NCBI RefSeq assembly: GCF_017368455.1
Contig: NZ_JAFNJU010000007.1
Coordinates: 145,308 to 209,307 of the forward strand
Reading direction: 5' to 3'
DNA from: Proteiniclasticum aestuarii
GTDB lineage: Bacteria > Bacillota > Clostridia > Clostridiales > Clostridiaceae
DNA: 64,000 nt
The stretch's first letter is position 1; each line of letters opens with the position of its first letter. Below, in pieces: positions 1 through 8,321 of the stretch. The notes below the pieces were generated by a model. It was not told where the DNA came from and did no database searches. It saw nothing but the letters and a program-made list of their open reading frames with translations. The position numbers and the translations under genes are program-made.

Positions 1-1
1 T

Positions 2-997
2 TATGGTTTAGTTCGCTATTTCGGAGTTCCAACATTCAGCACAGCAATCTATCAAACCTGGTTCGGCATGAGTGATGTGGATGGAGCGGTCAGGTTGGCT
101 GCCAGTCTCATGAGTATTATTTTTATAATTTCTATGGTGGAGCAGTTTCTCAGAGGGAGAGGAAGGTTAAGTCAGGCTCGAGCGGTATCAACTTATGGGA
201 GAAAGAAGCCTGCTTCGAAAAAGTATAAAGTCGTTTTCTACGTAATCACATTTGTTTATCTGTTATTCTCGTTGATTATACCAATTAGCCAATTGGTTTC
301 CTGGAGTTTCATAGCTAAGCAAACCGATGCGATGATGCGCTTTGGTTCGATAATTTTCAACACGATCAGTGTAAGTGTCATCGTTACGCTCTTTGTGGTT
401 ATATGTGGTATTCTTATTGGAAACTTCAATCGGCTGAGGCCAGGAATATTGTCAAAAACATATTCAAGAATTGTGATTCTAGGGTACTCTATTTCGGCAT
501 CGATTATTGCAATTGGCGTCCTTGTTACCTTCATAAGCATTGATCGCAGTTTAGCGGGGGTATATGATGTTCTGAATTTAAAGGCTTTGTTTCTATCCAG
601 CGGTAAGTTTATTCTTATTTTCGCTTTAACCATACGATTCATGGCCATTGGGTTCAACAGCATAGAATCAGGATTCACAAAGATGGGAAAGAAGTATTAT
701 GAAGCAAGCAAGCTGTTGGGACGTAATGAGTGGTATACCTTCAAACATGTTGATTTCCCGATATTAAAACCAGCTATTTTAAGTGCGGCTATTCTTACGT
801 TCGTGGATGTGTTAAAGGAGTTGCCATTAACGCTGATACTAAGACCATTCAATTTTGACACATTGGCTACAAGAGTGTACACCTATGCTGGAGATGAGAT
901 GATTCATGAAGCCAGTGTGTATTCCCTGATGATTGTCGGTGTCAGTATTATCGCACTGATTATGCTCAGTGTTATGAAAAGAGGGGGCAGAAAATGA
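2..997 (+). CDS. fbpB: Iron-type ABC transporter permease, 5'-truncated
   Basis: Integral membrane permease of an ABC importer, most like the double-domain FbpB/AfuB ferric-iron permeases. The reading frame is open from base 2, so the true start lies outside the window; about 331 C-terminal residues are visible. The end of the first permease half (a helix around the SLMSIIFIISMVEQF stretch, then a basic loop) is followed by the second half with about five helices. The cytoplasmic EAA-type loop (EASKLLGRNEWYTF..DFPILKPAI) that docks onto the ATPase is present. The stop codon overlaps the start of the ATPase gene by 4 bases, so the two are translationally coupled. Iron is inferred from family resemblance; thiamine or another cation cannot be excluded without the binding protein. 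Confidence 0.8.
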   Translation, partial: YGLVRYFGVPTFSTAIYQTWFGMSDVDGAVRLAASLMSIIFIISMVEQFLRGRGRLSQARAVSTYGRKKPASKKYKVVFYVITFVYLLFSLIIPISQLVSWSFIAKQTDAMMRFGSIIFNTISVSVIVTLFVVICGILIGNFNRLRPGILSKTYSRIVILGYSISASIIAIGVLVTFISIDRSLAGVYDVLNLKALFLSSGKFILIFALTIRFMAIGFNSIESGFTKMGKKYYEASKLLGRNEWYTFKHVDFPILKPAILSAAILTFVDVLKELPLTLILRPFNFDTLATRVYTYAGDEMIHEASVYSLMIVGVSIIALIMLSVMKRGGRK

Positions 998-1659
998 TAA
1001 AATTGAGTAATGTTTCCTATCAGTATGATAACTCGAAAACCGAAACATTGAAGGATATCAATCTGGAACTTGAAAGAGGGGAAGTGCTTGCTATTGTCGG
1101 ACCAAGCGGTGGTGGCAAGTCTACTTTACTTAGAGTGATTGCAGGTCTTGAGAAGCCTAAAGCCGGCGAAATGTTTCTGGGGAGCGAGTGTATATATGGA
1201 AATGGGGTATTCGTTAAACCTGAAGATCGAGGTATTGGCATGCTGTTTCAGGATTATGCACTGTTTCCGCATATGACCGTAGCTAAAAACATAGAATACG
1301 GTCTGATAGGAATGAAATCCCGTGAGAGAAAGAAACGAATGAAAGAAGTTCTGGAATTGGTTAACTTGGCAGAATATGAAAGACGATATCCTCATGAATT
1401 GAGCGGTGGTCAGCAGCAAAGAATCGCATTGGCCAGAGCCATAGCACCCATGCCGAAGATATTGTTGCTTGATGAACCATTTAGTAACTTAGATACATTT
1501 CTGCTTCAGAGTGTTCGTGAAGAACTATTCGGGATTATTCGTGCGATTGGGATAACAGCGATCATGGTTACACACAACCCGGAAGATGCTAAAACTCAAG
1601 CGGATCGAGTGATTCAGATTATTGATGGCATAGCGTCTGAAAGCAGGTATGAACAATAA
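994..1659 (+). CDS. fbpC: ABC transporter ATP-binding protein (FbpC-like, short)
   Basis: Cytoplasmic ATPase that powers the preceding permease. Walker A GPSGGGKST lies at residues 36-44, the Q-loop LFQDY near 84-88, the signature LSGGQ at 136-140, Walker B ILLLDEP at 156-162 and the H-loop histidine at 194. At 221 residues it carries only the nucleotide-binding domain; typical FbpC/PotA-type subunits are about 350 residues with a C-terminal TOBE domain, which is absent here. The start ATG overlaps the permease stop and GAGGGGG lies upstream. It ends the transporter operon. Confidence 0.85.
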   Translation: MIKLSNVSYQYDNSKTETLKDINLELERGEVLAIVGPSGGGKSTLLRVIAGLEKPKAGEMFLGSECIYGNGVFVKPEDRGIGMLFQDYALFPHMTVAKNIEYGLIGMKSRERKKRMKEVLELVNLAEYERRYPHELSGGQQQRIALARAIAPMPKILLLDEPFSNLDTFLLQSVREELFGIIRAIGITAIMVTHNPEDAKTQADRVIQIIDGIASESRYEQ

Positions 1660-1746
1660 ATACTCAGTATTCACACAGCTACACGATAGTATCTTGATTA
1701 ACCGGATATGGATAGATGATTTCTTGTGAAGAATAAGAATAATGGA

Positions 1747-1943
1747 AGTGAAACTGACTCGTAGGCAGAAGGAGCCAGATAATATGCACTTGAAGGCCAA
1801 GAGGTTCCGTCGATCAGAAGTCAGGATTTTGCGATAATGAAGAGTGGTTCACCATGATGGTCATTTCAGAAGACGGAGTGCACATACAGCAGTATTCATC
1901 CTGAGCCTTGTTTTTCATTATATTCTTTGACCTATGGTATAAT
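1747..1943. repeat. 197-bp direct repeat, left copy
   Basis: By eye this segment is identical to 3850-4046 (offset 2103) and abuts the left inverted repeat of the insertion sequence exactly. It is the left half of an exceptionally long target duplication. It ends with TATAAT preceded by TGG, an extended -10 promoter that now points into the insertion sequence. No gene is visible between 1660 and 1943. Confidence 0.93.
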
Positions 1944-1960
1944 CCCGACTTTGACAGTTG
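1944..1960 (+). repeat. IS left terminal inverted repeat
   Basis: CCCGACTTTGACAGTTG, the exact reverse complement of 3833-3849. Confidence 0.95.
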
Positions 1961-2027
1961 AAACAACCCATATTCAATGATAAGCCTTGCAAACAAAGAA
2001 ATTTGCGAGGTTTTTATTGATTTCATC

Positions 2028-2056
2028 TTGTTGTATACGGTTGTATGTGATATAAT
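2028..2056 (+). promoter_or_regulatory. Transposase promoter
   Basis: TTGTTG at 2028-2033, a 17-bp spacer and TATAAT at 2051-2056. The start codon at 2062 is only six bases below the -10 box, so the transcript would begin at or beside the ATG. That predicts a leaderless or nearly leaderless mRNA; no Shine-Dalgarno is visible. Confidence 0.7.
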
Positions 2057-2061
2057 AAGGT

Positions 2062-3750
2062 ATGTTTGTAAAAGTAACGAAAAACCGTGAAGGCACACAA
2101 TATGTTTCAATTGTGGAAGGCTATCGCGACAAAGACAAGGTGAAACACAGGACCATCAAATCTTTGGGAAAGCTGAAGGATCTGGAAGCCGGAAATCCGA
2201 ATTATCTCACGGAACTCAAGGAGGACGTCAAGGCAGGAAAGTATCAACCGGAACCAGAAACCCTTTCACTGACCCTCGATCTGAAGAAAAAGATCTCGAA
2301 CCCACTCCAGAACTATGGCTGGCTGCTGGTAGATGAAATCTACCGAAGCCTGGGAATCGACAATGTTCTCAGTCGCCATCGAAAAGGAACAAAATCTAAA
2401 ATCGACTTCAACGAAGCCTTGCGGCTTCTGACGGCGATGAGAATTCTGGATCCTCAAAGCAAATGGAGAAGTGTGCAGTCGCAAGGCGTACTGTTCGGCG
2501 ACTTCAACCTCACCCCAAAAGACGTCTACCGCTCTCTGGATACGTTCAGCCTACTCAGTGAGGAGATTCAGCTGCAGATACACCACTCCGTCACCAGCAG
2601 TGTCGGACGAACGGGTGCATTAGTGTTCTATGATGTGACGAACTACTATTTTGAGACGGACCTGGATGATGAGCCCCTCGAAATGGACGGGGAGTCAATC
2701 CCCGCATTTCGAAAACGCGGACCCAGCAAGGAAAAGCGTCCCAATCCTATTATCCAGATGGGGCTCTTCATGGACACCAATGGAATTCCTATCGCCTACC
2801 GGTTGTTCCCTGGAAACTGTGTTGACGTTAAAACATATCTCCCTGCTGTAGAGCAGATCAAGAAGCAGTTCGGCATCGAGAGAATCGTTGTCGTAGCGGA
2901 TAAGAGGATGAACAGCAAGAACAACATATCAGAGACACTCCAAAAGAACGACGGTTACCTTTTCAGCCAGAAAGTCCGCGGTACCCGCGGTGCCCCTAAA
3001 GATATCCAGGAATTCGCTCTAGACCCTGAAGGCTGGATCGCAAATGAGCAAGAAACCTTCGCAAAAAAGTCTATGATTCGAAAAAGAATTCTAAACAAGA
3101 AAGAGATCACTGAGAAGATACTCGTAACTTGGAATCAGAAGTACGACTTTCGCGAGAAAGTCCGTCGCAAGAAGTCGGTGGAATATGCGGAGAAACTGAC
3201 TGCAGGAGAGAGGTTCCGGATGACAATGAAAAAAGGTGGAAAACGGTACTTAGAGGTGGAGAGTTTAGACAAAGAAACTGGAGAAATCAAGAGGCTCACG
3301 CCTCATATCTCCATCGATGAGGACCAGATTGCATTTGACGAGCAGTTTGACGGCATCAGCGTCCTGATTACCAGCGAAACAGAAATGAGTGATGAGGAGA
3401 TGCTGACCAGCTACCGCTCACTGAGCCGTATTGAAGACTGTTTCAAAGTTATGAAGACAACCTTTGATGCCCGTCCAATATATGTCTGGACACGACCTCA
3501 TATTGATGCACACTTTCTGGTATGCTTCATCTCCTTAACAATCATGCGCTTGCTGGAACAGAGACTGAATGGACAATTCAGCCCTGAAAGAATTCAGGCG
3601 GCACTGCAAAGTGCGCAGTGCCGCCCGATGGAACAAGGATATTGGGAGGTCTTCGGAAACGATGACTTACTGGAAATCAATGAAATCCTTGAGAAAAAGT
3701 GGAACCGCCAATATGTCCCATTGGAAGCTCTGAAAAAATATGGAAAGTAA
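2062..3750 (+). CDS. IS1634-family DDE transposase
   Basis: Transposase of 562 residues that cuts and pastes the surrounding element. The N-terminal MFVKVTKNREGTQYV start and the VEGYRDKDKVKHRTI region are typical of IS1634 proteins. Candidate catalytic residues are D191 (VFYDVTNYYFE), D281 (VVVADKRMN) and E459 in the Y-R-S-L-S-R-I-E-D-C-F-K motif, matching the DDE and YREK-like arrangement of the IS4 superfamily. The frame is intact and the length is normal for the family. A hairpin terminator follows inside the element. Confidence 0.93.
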   Translation: MFVKVTKNREGTQYVSIVEGYRDKDKVKHRTIKSLGKLKDLEAGNPNYLTELKEDVKAGKYQPEPETLSLTLDLKKKISNPLQNYGWLLVDEIYRSLGIDNVLSRHRKGTKSKIDFNEALRLLTAMRILDPQSKWRSVQSQGVLFGDFNLTPKDVYRSLDTFSLLSEEIQLQIHHSVTSSVGRTGALVFYDVTNYYFETDLDDEPLEMDGESIPAFRKRGPSKEKRPNPIIQMGLFMDTNGIPIAYRLFPGNCVDVKTYLPAVEQIKKQFGIERIVVVADKRMNSKNNISETLQKNDGYLFSQKVRGTRGAPKDIQEFALDPEGWIANEQETFAKKSMIRKRILNKKEITEKILVTWNQKYDFREKVRRKKSVEYAEKLTAGERFRMTMKKGGKRYLEVESLDKETGEIKRLTPHISIDEDQIAFDEQFDGISVLITSETEMSDEEMLTSYRSLSRIEDCFKVMKTTFDARPIYVWTRPHIDAHFLVCFISLTIMRLLEQRLNGQFSPERIQAALQSAQCRPMEQGYWEVFGNDDLLEINEILEKKWNRQYVPLEALKKYGK

Positions 3751-3781
3751 TATGTGTGTACAACAAGAATAAAATGCAATA

Positions 3782-3822
3782 AAACAGCTAGAACCCTTGT
3801 GTTAAGGTGTTTCTAGCTGTTT
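3782..3822 (+). terminator. Terminator at end of transposase
   Basis: A perfect 12-bp stem (AAACAGCTAGAA with TTCTAGCTGTTT) with an inner CCTT/AAGG pairing, followed by TATTCTTCTT. It probably ends transposase transcription inside the element. Confidence 0.75.
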
Positions 3823-3832
3823 ATTCTTCTTA

Positions 3833-3849
3833 CAACTGTCAAAGTCGGG
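3833..3849 (-). repeat. IS right terminal inverted repeat
   Basis: CAACTGTCAAAGTCGGG, the exact complement of the left end. Confidence 0.95.
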
Positions 3850-4046
3850 AGTGAAACTGACTCGTAGGCAGAAGGAGCCAGATAATATGCACTTGAAGGC
3901 CAAGAGGTTCCGTCGATCAGAAGTCAGGATTTTGCGATAATGAAGAGTGGTTCACCATGATGGTCATTTCAGAAGACGGAGTGCACATACAGCAGTATTC
4001 ATCCTGAGCCTTGTTTTTCATTATATTCTTTGACCTATGGTATAAT
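3850..4046. repeat. 197-bp direct repeat, right copy, carrying the downstream promoter
   Basis: Identical to 1747-1943. The extended -10 box TGGTATAAT at its very end lies 27 bp before the next gene (start 4074), so this duplicated copy supplies that gene's promoter. The insertion therefore leaves the gene expressible. Confidence 0.93.
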
Positions 4047-4073
4047 GATTTCAAAAGGATAGTATGAGGAGCG

Positions 4074-4505
4074 ATGAATATGGAATTCGATAGCAAAGAA
4101 CTGAAGGAACGCAAATATACAGAAGCTTATTCTGAACCCAAGCTTTTCGATAAGATCAAGAAGTTTGCGAAAAAAGCCGGTATCAAGGTGATCTACCTGG
4201 CACTGCTGCTGTTCTATACTTTGCAGCAGCCTGAAACACCCAGGAAGGCGAAATCTGTCATCATCGGAGCCTTAGGATATTTCATATTCCCCATGGATCT
4301 GATACCGGATTTCATACCCATTGCAGGATTTTCCGATGATCTCACTGCATTAGCCGGAGCGCTCGTCATGGTGGCCATGCATGTCAATGAAGACACCAAG
4401 AGAAAAGCGAAAGAGAGACTGCGCATCTGGTTCGGGGACTATGATCAGTCAGAACTGGACACCATCGATGAGAAGATGAACAAGGATGAAATAATAGAAG
4501 AGTAA
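4074..4505 (+). CDS. YkvA/DUF1232 family small membrane protein
   Basis: A 143-residue protein with the DUF1232 core at about residues 60-100 (LGYFIFPMDLIPDFIP.GFSDDL), the diagnostic motif of YkvA-like proteins. Two hydrophobic segments (about 37-50 and 63-105) suggest membrane association; the C-terminal tail is acidic and charged. The family's biochemical role is not established. GAGGAG at 4065-4070 supports the ATG at 4074. It is monocistronic, driven from the duplicated promoter beside the insertion sequence and followed by a hairpin. Confidence 0.85.
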   Translation: MNMEFDSKELKERKYTEAYSEPKLFDKIKKFAKKAGIKVIYLALLLFYTLQQPETPRKAKSVIIGALGYFIFPMDLIPDFIPIAGFSDDLTALAGALVMVAMHVNEDTKRKAKERLRIWFGDYDQSELDTIDEKMNKDEIIEE

Positions 4506-4514
4506 ATGAGTAAA

Positions 4515-4538
4515 GGGATTTCTGAAAGCAGAAATCCC
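4515..4538 (+). terminator. Hairpin after YkvA-like gene
   Basis: A 10-bp perfect stem GGGATTTCTG/CAGAAATCCC with a 4-base loop. No good T-run follows, so it may act as a 3'-end stabiliser or weak terminator. Confidence 0.6.
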
Positions 4539-4632
4539 TATAACATATGCTAATTATGATATAATTTGGGTGCAATAATTTATAAGATTAAGTGGGTCTC
4601 ATAGAACGTGACTTTCAATAAATCAAAATATG

Positions 4633-4665
4633 ATACTCCATCACCATAGTCAGGTGATGGAGTAT
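4633..4665 (-). terminator. Terminator of the dehydrogenase/DeoR operon (minus strand)
   Basis: A 13-bp perfect stem ATACTCCATCACC/GGTGATGGAGTAT. Read on the minus strand it lies just past the dehydrogenase stop and is followed by a T-rich stretch. Confidence 0.8.
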
Positions 4666-4693
4666 TGAAGTTTCAGAATATAAAATTTACAGC

Positions 4694-5860
4694 TTAAAGT
4701 GCTAATTTAAGAATTTCAACGATTCTCTTGTTATCTAATGGAATATAGTGGCCTACTGTTTGAGTATCATTGCTTGTAGCCCTATTAGCCATTAATTCAA
4801 AATGTTCGTCAGCGATTTCCATTTCTCCTAAGGTCGTTTTCAGTCCCAGGGATCTGAAGAAATCTTTTAGCTTATCTGCCAGAGTCAGAGCCATTTCGTG
4901 TACTGTATAGTTATGATAGTCTATTCCATATAGTCTATTAGCGAGTTGTGCTAACTTTTCGGGTTTTTCGTTTGCCATGTATTTGCACCAGGCAACAAAA
5001 ACGACAGCCATCCCTTCTCCATGAGTGATACCATATTGTGCACTGATTTCGTGTTCAATTCGGTGTGAGCCCCAATCGGAAACTCTTCCAGTATCGAGAA
5101 TTCCGTTGTGAGCTATAGAAGCGAGCCATTGTATTTCTGACCTAGCATCGATATTTGTGGGATTTGTCATGAGCCTCTGAGAGTTTAACATTACTGCCTT
5201 GATTGCACCTTCAATCATATAATCTGTAGTATCAACATGAAGGGTTTCCGTAAAATATCTTTCCAGCAAGTGAGATAAAATGTCTGCGCATCCACAAGAG
5301 GTCTGGTATTTTGGGAGAGTAAGGGTGAATTTTGGGTTCATGATAGCAAACTTAGGTATAATCATGTCATCTTCAAAACCTAATTTGCTCAAACCATTTG
5401 AAATGATTGCAGCGTTTGATGTTTCTGAACCGCTGGAAGGAAGGGTCGTGATAACGCCGACTGGGATGCTAGTTTCCGGGATGGAGTTTCCATCAAAAAA
5501 ATCCCAAGGATCTCTTTCATAAGGAATGCCTAACGATACGGCTTTAGCTGTATCAATTGCGCTACCACCACCAACTGCAAGGATAAAATCTACGTTATGT
5601 TGTTTACCGATATCCACCAGTTCTCTTACGAGTTCTATTTTTGGGTTAGGCACTACGTCAGCGGATTCGTTAAAAGTGATATTCAGTTTTTTACAAGCCT
5701 GCGTCACTGTATCCCATATACCAAGTTCTTTGATGAAATCACCACTGTATACCAGCAGCAATGAACTTACACGATACTCTTTCAAGAGGTTTTCTATCTC
5801 CTTTTCTGAGTCCTGTCCGAAGATTATTTTTGATGGGTTATTGTACTGGAAATTAATCAT
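4694..5860 (-). CDS. Iron-containing alcohol dehydrogenase (BdhA/YqhD type)
   Basis: NAD(P)H-linked cytoplasmic alcohol dehydrogenase of 388 residues. The nucleotide-binding GGGSAIDTAK motif is at 97-106. The metal ligands fall at D193, H197, H266 and H280, almost the numbering of butanol dehydrogenase/YqhD. It overlaps the DeoR-type gene by 8 bases and shares its transcript. Inference: it reduces the short aldehyde released by the class II aldolase of the divergent operon (2-methylthioacetaldehyde from methylthioribose, or acetaldehyde from 5-deoxyribose), which would recycle NADH. Its substrate is not visible in the sequence. Confidence 0.88.
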   Translation of the reverse strand: MINFQYNNPSKIIFGQDSEKEIENLLKEYRVSSLLLVYSGDFIKELGIWDTVTQACKKLNITFNESADVVPNPKIELVRELVDIGKQHNVDFILAVGGGSAIDTAKAVSLGIPYERDPWDFFDGNSIPETSIPVGVITTLPSSGSETSNAAIISNGLSKLGFEDDMIIPKFAIMNPKFTLTLPKYQTSCGCADILSHLLERYFTETLHVDTTDYMIEGAIKAVMLNSQRLMTNPTNIDARSEIQWLASIAHNGILDTGRVSDWGSHRIEHEISAQYGITHGEGMAVVFVAWCKYMANEKPEKLAQLANRLYGIDYHNYTVHEMALTLADKLKDFFRSLGLKTTLGEMEIADEHFELMANRATSNDTQTVGHYIPLDNKRIVEILKLAL

Positions 5861-6644
5861 TTGAGCTCTCCTTTATGATGTAATCTAATTTAATGTTTTT
5901 GTTATTTAAAACGTCCAGCCATTCGGCAGAAAGTTTTTTATCTGTAACAATTGTTTCGATGTTGTTTAAGTCCGCGATAACAAATTCTGCTGAGTCAAAG
6001 AATTTGGTGTGGTCTGCAATCAGTATATGCTGTTTGGCCTGGTCGAGCATAGTTTTTCTAACTCGGCTTTCTTTGAAGTTATTATCAAGAAGTCCTAGTT
6101 TCAGATCTATTGCAGGCGAACTTATGAATGCTTTATCTGCGAAGTAGTAGAGAAGAGAGTCTGTTGCCTGGTATCCTACAAACGAGTTTGAACGATGTCT
6201 GAATTCACCACCAATAACAATAAGTTTAACTTGAGTAGACTGCTTCGTGAACAAGTGTGATATTCTATGTGAGTTTGTGATTATTGTTACTTTCATGTTT
6301 GTATTAAAGATCAATTGAGCTAACTTCAAACAGGTAGTGCTACAATCCAGGATAATTGTGTCAGATTCTTTGATATAATTTTTTAATACAAAAGAAGAAA
6401 GGGCCTCTTTTTCTTTGGAGAAAATTGTCTCTCTGATTTCTACTGGTGCTCCTTTGTCGTCTTTTTCAGGTAAAAATGCACCACCGTGAATTCTTTTCAG
6501 AATCCCGCTACTTTCCAGTTCTTTTAAGTCTCTACGAATAGTCTCCTCGCTGACGGATAACTGAGTGCTTAAATCTGAAATTAGGATGCTTCCGTATTTA
6601 TTAAGTTCTCCTATTATAAATTTATGTCTATCTATTTTGAGCAC
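5853..6644 (-). CDS. DeoR-family transcriptional regulator of the MTR-type cluster
   Basis: A 263-residue repressor. The N-terminal winged helix-turn-helix (about residues 5-57) holds the signature SVSEETIRRDLKELE followed by RIHGGAF; the remainder is the DeoR C-terminal sugar-phosphate sensor domain. It is transcribed divergently from the antiporter/kinase operon and cotranscribed with the alcohol dehydrogenase. The intervening 261 bp hold two pairs of ACCACAAA-like direct repeats that are its most likely operators. The effector is probably a pentose phosphate intermediate, by family analogy. Confidence 0.9.
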   Translation of the reverse strand: MLKIDRHKFIIGELNKYGSILISDLSTQLSVSEETIRRDLKELESSGILKRIHGGAFLPEKDDKGAPVEIRETIFSKEKEALSSFVLKNYIKESDTIILDCSTTCLKLAQLIFNTNMKVTIITNSHRISHLFTKQSTQVKLIVIGGEFRHRSNSFVGYQATDSLLYYFADKAFISSPAIDLKLGLLDNNFKESRVRKTMLDQAKQHILIADHTKFFDSAEFVIADLNNIETIVTDKKLSAEWLDVLNNKNIKLDYIIKESSND

Positions 6645-6684
6645 GATTATTTACCTTCCAATCAATTTATTATGTAATTAGAGT

Positions 6685-6785
6685 ACCACAAAAAACCACA
6701 AATAACAACATAGAGAGAGTGGTTTTTTATAACGATATTTGGTTTATACCTTTACATTTGTTGAAAAACCACAAATTATCACAAA
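6685..6785. promoter_or_regulatory. Putative DeoR operators: two pairs of ACCACAAA direct repeats
   Basis: ACCACAAA occurs at 6685-6692 and 6695-6702, and again at 6768-6775, with ATCACAAA at 6778-6785. Within each pair the spacing is exactly 10 bp, one helical turn; the pairs are 83 bp apart. One pair lies near the start of the minus-strand regulator gene, the other directly upstream of the plus-strand -35 box, as expected for repression of both directions by looping or dual occupancy. Confidence 0.7.
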
Positions 6786-6792
6786 TATTATG

Positions 6793-6821
6793 TTGACTTT
6801 TATTATAACGTGTTGTATTTT
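6793..6821 (+). promoter_or_regulatory. Promoter of the nhaC-mtnK-mtnA operon
   Basis: TTGACT at 6793-6798, a 17-bp spacer and TATTTT at 6816-6821. It lies 7 bp after the operator-like repeat pair. Confidence 0.65.
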
Positions 6822-6905
6822 GTGTATATGGGAACGTTTTACAAAGGAGGTGTGAGTTAGATATTTAAACGTTAACAGGACTACACATATATTAGGGGGT
6901 AAATA

Positions 6906-8240
6906 ATGAAAAGTAAAAATCAAGGTAGCTTCATGGGGCTTATGCCACTGGTAATTTTCTTAATCTTATATTTTTCCATGGGTATCATAACTGGGGACTT
7001 CAATAATATGCCGCTTATGATAGGGATTTTTATTGCTTCTGCAATATCCTTGTTTATCAAGAGCCCAGTAGCTGAAAAAAAGACCTTTGTTGAAAAGGTT
7101 GAAATTTTCACTAAAGGTGGAGGCGAAAGCACATTAATTCTTATGGTAATTATCTATATGCTTGCAGGAGCTTTTTATAAAGTTGCAGGAGCTATGCATG
7201 CAACTGAAACAGTTACCAATATTGGTATTTCAATACTTCCTGCAAATATGATTCTACCAGGTCTTTTTGTAATCGGATGTGTTCTTAGCTTCTCAATGGG
7301 TACATCAATGGGAACTGTCGCTGCATTAATGCCTATTGCCATAGACATCGCAAGTAAAACTGGCGTAAGCTTGGCTTTAGTAAGTGGTGTAGTTGTAGGC
7401 GGAGCGATGTTCGGAGATAATCTATCATTTATTTCGGATACCACCATTGCGGCGACTACAACACAGGGAATCGCAATGAAAGAAAAATTCAAAGCGAACT
7501 TTCTAATGGTACTTCCTGCTGTGATCATAACTATTGTAGCATTAGCATTCTGGCCAATGGATAAAGCAAATATCATGACACCTGGTGCAATCAATTTAGT
7601 CAACTTGATTCCTTATGTCTTAATCATCGGCCTTTCACTAGGGGGAATGCATGTTATTCCAGCTATGACAATTTCAGTTCTAAGTGGTGTTGCAGTAGGT
7701 CTGTTCCACGGTGATTTCACCTTTGTTGAATCATTTGGGGTGGTACATGAAGGAATGACTTGGATGCAGGACATGGCTGTAATTGCTGTCTTTGTTGGTG
7801 GACTGGTTGCTATGATGAAGCATTTAGGCGGAATTGATTGGTTACTTGCTAAACTGTCCAAGAACACGAAAACCAAAAAGGGTGCAGAATTCAGCATGGC
7901 TGCACTGGTAAGTCTGGTAGATGTAGCAACAACTAACAATACTATCGCAATTATCGCTGTTGGTCCTATTGCTAAAGATATCTCTGAAGAATACGATATC
8001 ACGCCGCAAAGAACAGCAAGTATCCTTGATTTGTTTTCTTCAGCATTTAATGGTTTAACACCATATGCAGGTCAGCTATTGACCGCTGGCGCATTGGCTG
8101 GCATCTCACCAGTTTCGATTATGCCCTTTGTTTGGTATTCGATCCTCATGGTGGTATTCGGAGTAATATCTATACTAGTTGGATGGCCATATGGTACAGC
8201 AAAGAAGGTAGAAGAGAAAATTGAAAATAAACTAGCTTAA
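6906..8240 (+). CDS. NhaC-family Na+/H+ antiporter-like transporter
   Basis: Polytopic membrane protein of 444 residues with about 11-12 hydrophobic helices. It has the NhaC-type motifs SMGTSMGTVAALMPIA and GGAMFGDNLSFISDTTIAA, where the aspartates are expected in the ion pathway. It is the first gene of the operon encoding methylthioribose kinase and isomerase, which suggests substrate uptake (nucleoside or thioribose exchange for Na+ or H+) rather than pH homeostasis. That substrate role is inference from context. The ATG follows GGGGG. A 10-bp imperfect inverted repeat around 8252-8292 lies between it and the kinase. Confidence 0.88.
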   Translation: MKSKNQGSFMGLMPLVIFLILYFSMGIITGDFNNMPLMIGIFIASAISLFIKSPVAEKKTFVEKVEIFTKGGGESTLILMVIIYMLAGAFYKVAGAMHATETVTNIGISILPANMILPGLFVIGCVLSFSMGTSMGTVAALMPIAIDIASKTGVSLALVSGVVVGGAMFGDNLSFISDTTIAATTTQGIAMKEKFKANFLMVLPAVIITIVALAFWPMDKANIMTPGAINLVNLIPYVLIIGLSLGGMHVIPAMTISVLSGVAVGLFHGDFTFVESFGVVHEGMTWMQDMAVIAVFVGGLVAMMKHLGGIDWLLAKLSKNTKTKKGAEFSMAALVSLVDVATTNNTIAIIAVGPIAKDISEEYDITPQRTASILDLFSSAFNGLTPYAGQLLTAGALAGISPVSIMPFVWYSILMVVFGVISILVGWPYGTAKKVEEKIENKLA

Positions 8241-8321
8241 TACCAGATATTTAGGAGAAGAGAAATGTAAATTAAGCATTCCTCTTCTCTGAAAATTTAT
8301 AGAAAAGATAGGTGCAATACA

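Larger units (their letters stand above)
1944..3849 (+). mobile_element. IS1634-family insertion sequence (IS4 superfamily), complete
   Basis: The 1906-bp element is bounded by perfect 17-bp inverted repeats and contains one intact transposase gene. It is flanked by 197-bp direct repeats. Long, variable target duplications are the published hallmark of IS1634 from Mycoplasma mycoides, so length, transposase type and flanks agree. Perfect repeats and an intact frame suggest recent transposition. Confidence 0.93.

Noticed and set aside
1814..2110. 98-codon minus-strand frame across the left IS end, with a similar one at 3917-4114
   Set aside because: Both arise from the duplicated 197-bp non-coding segment and lack start signals.
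7175..8002. Minus-strand frames across the NhaC gene
   Set aside because: Hydrophobic antisense frames are expected opposite a membrane protein; no start signals or family match.
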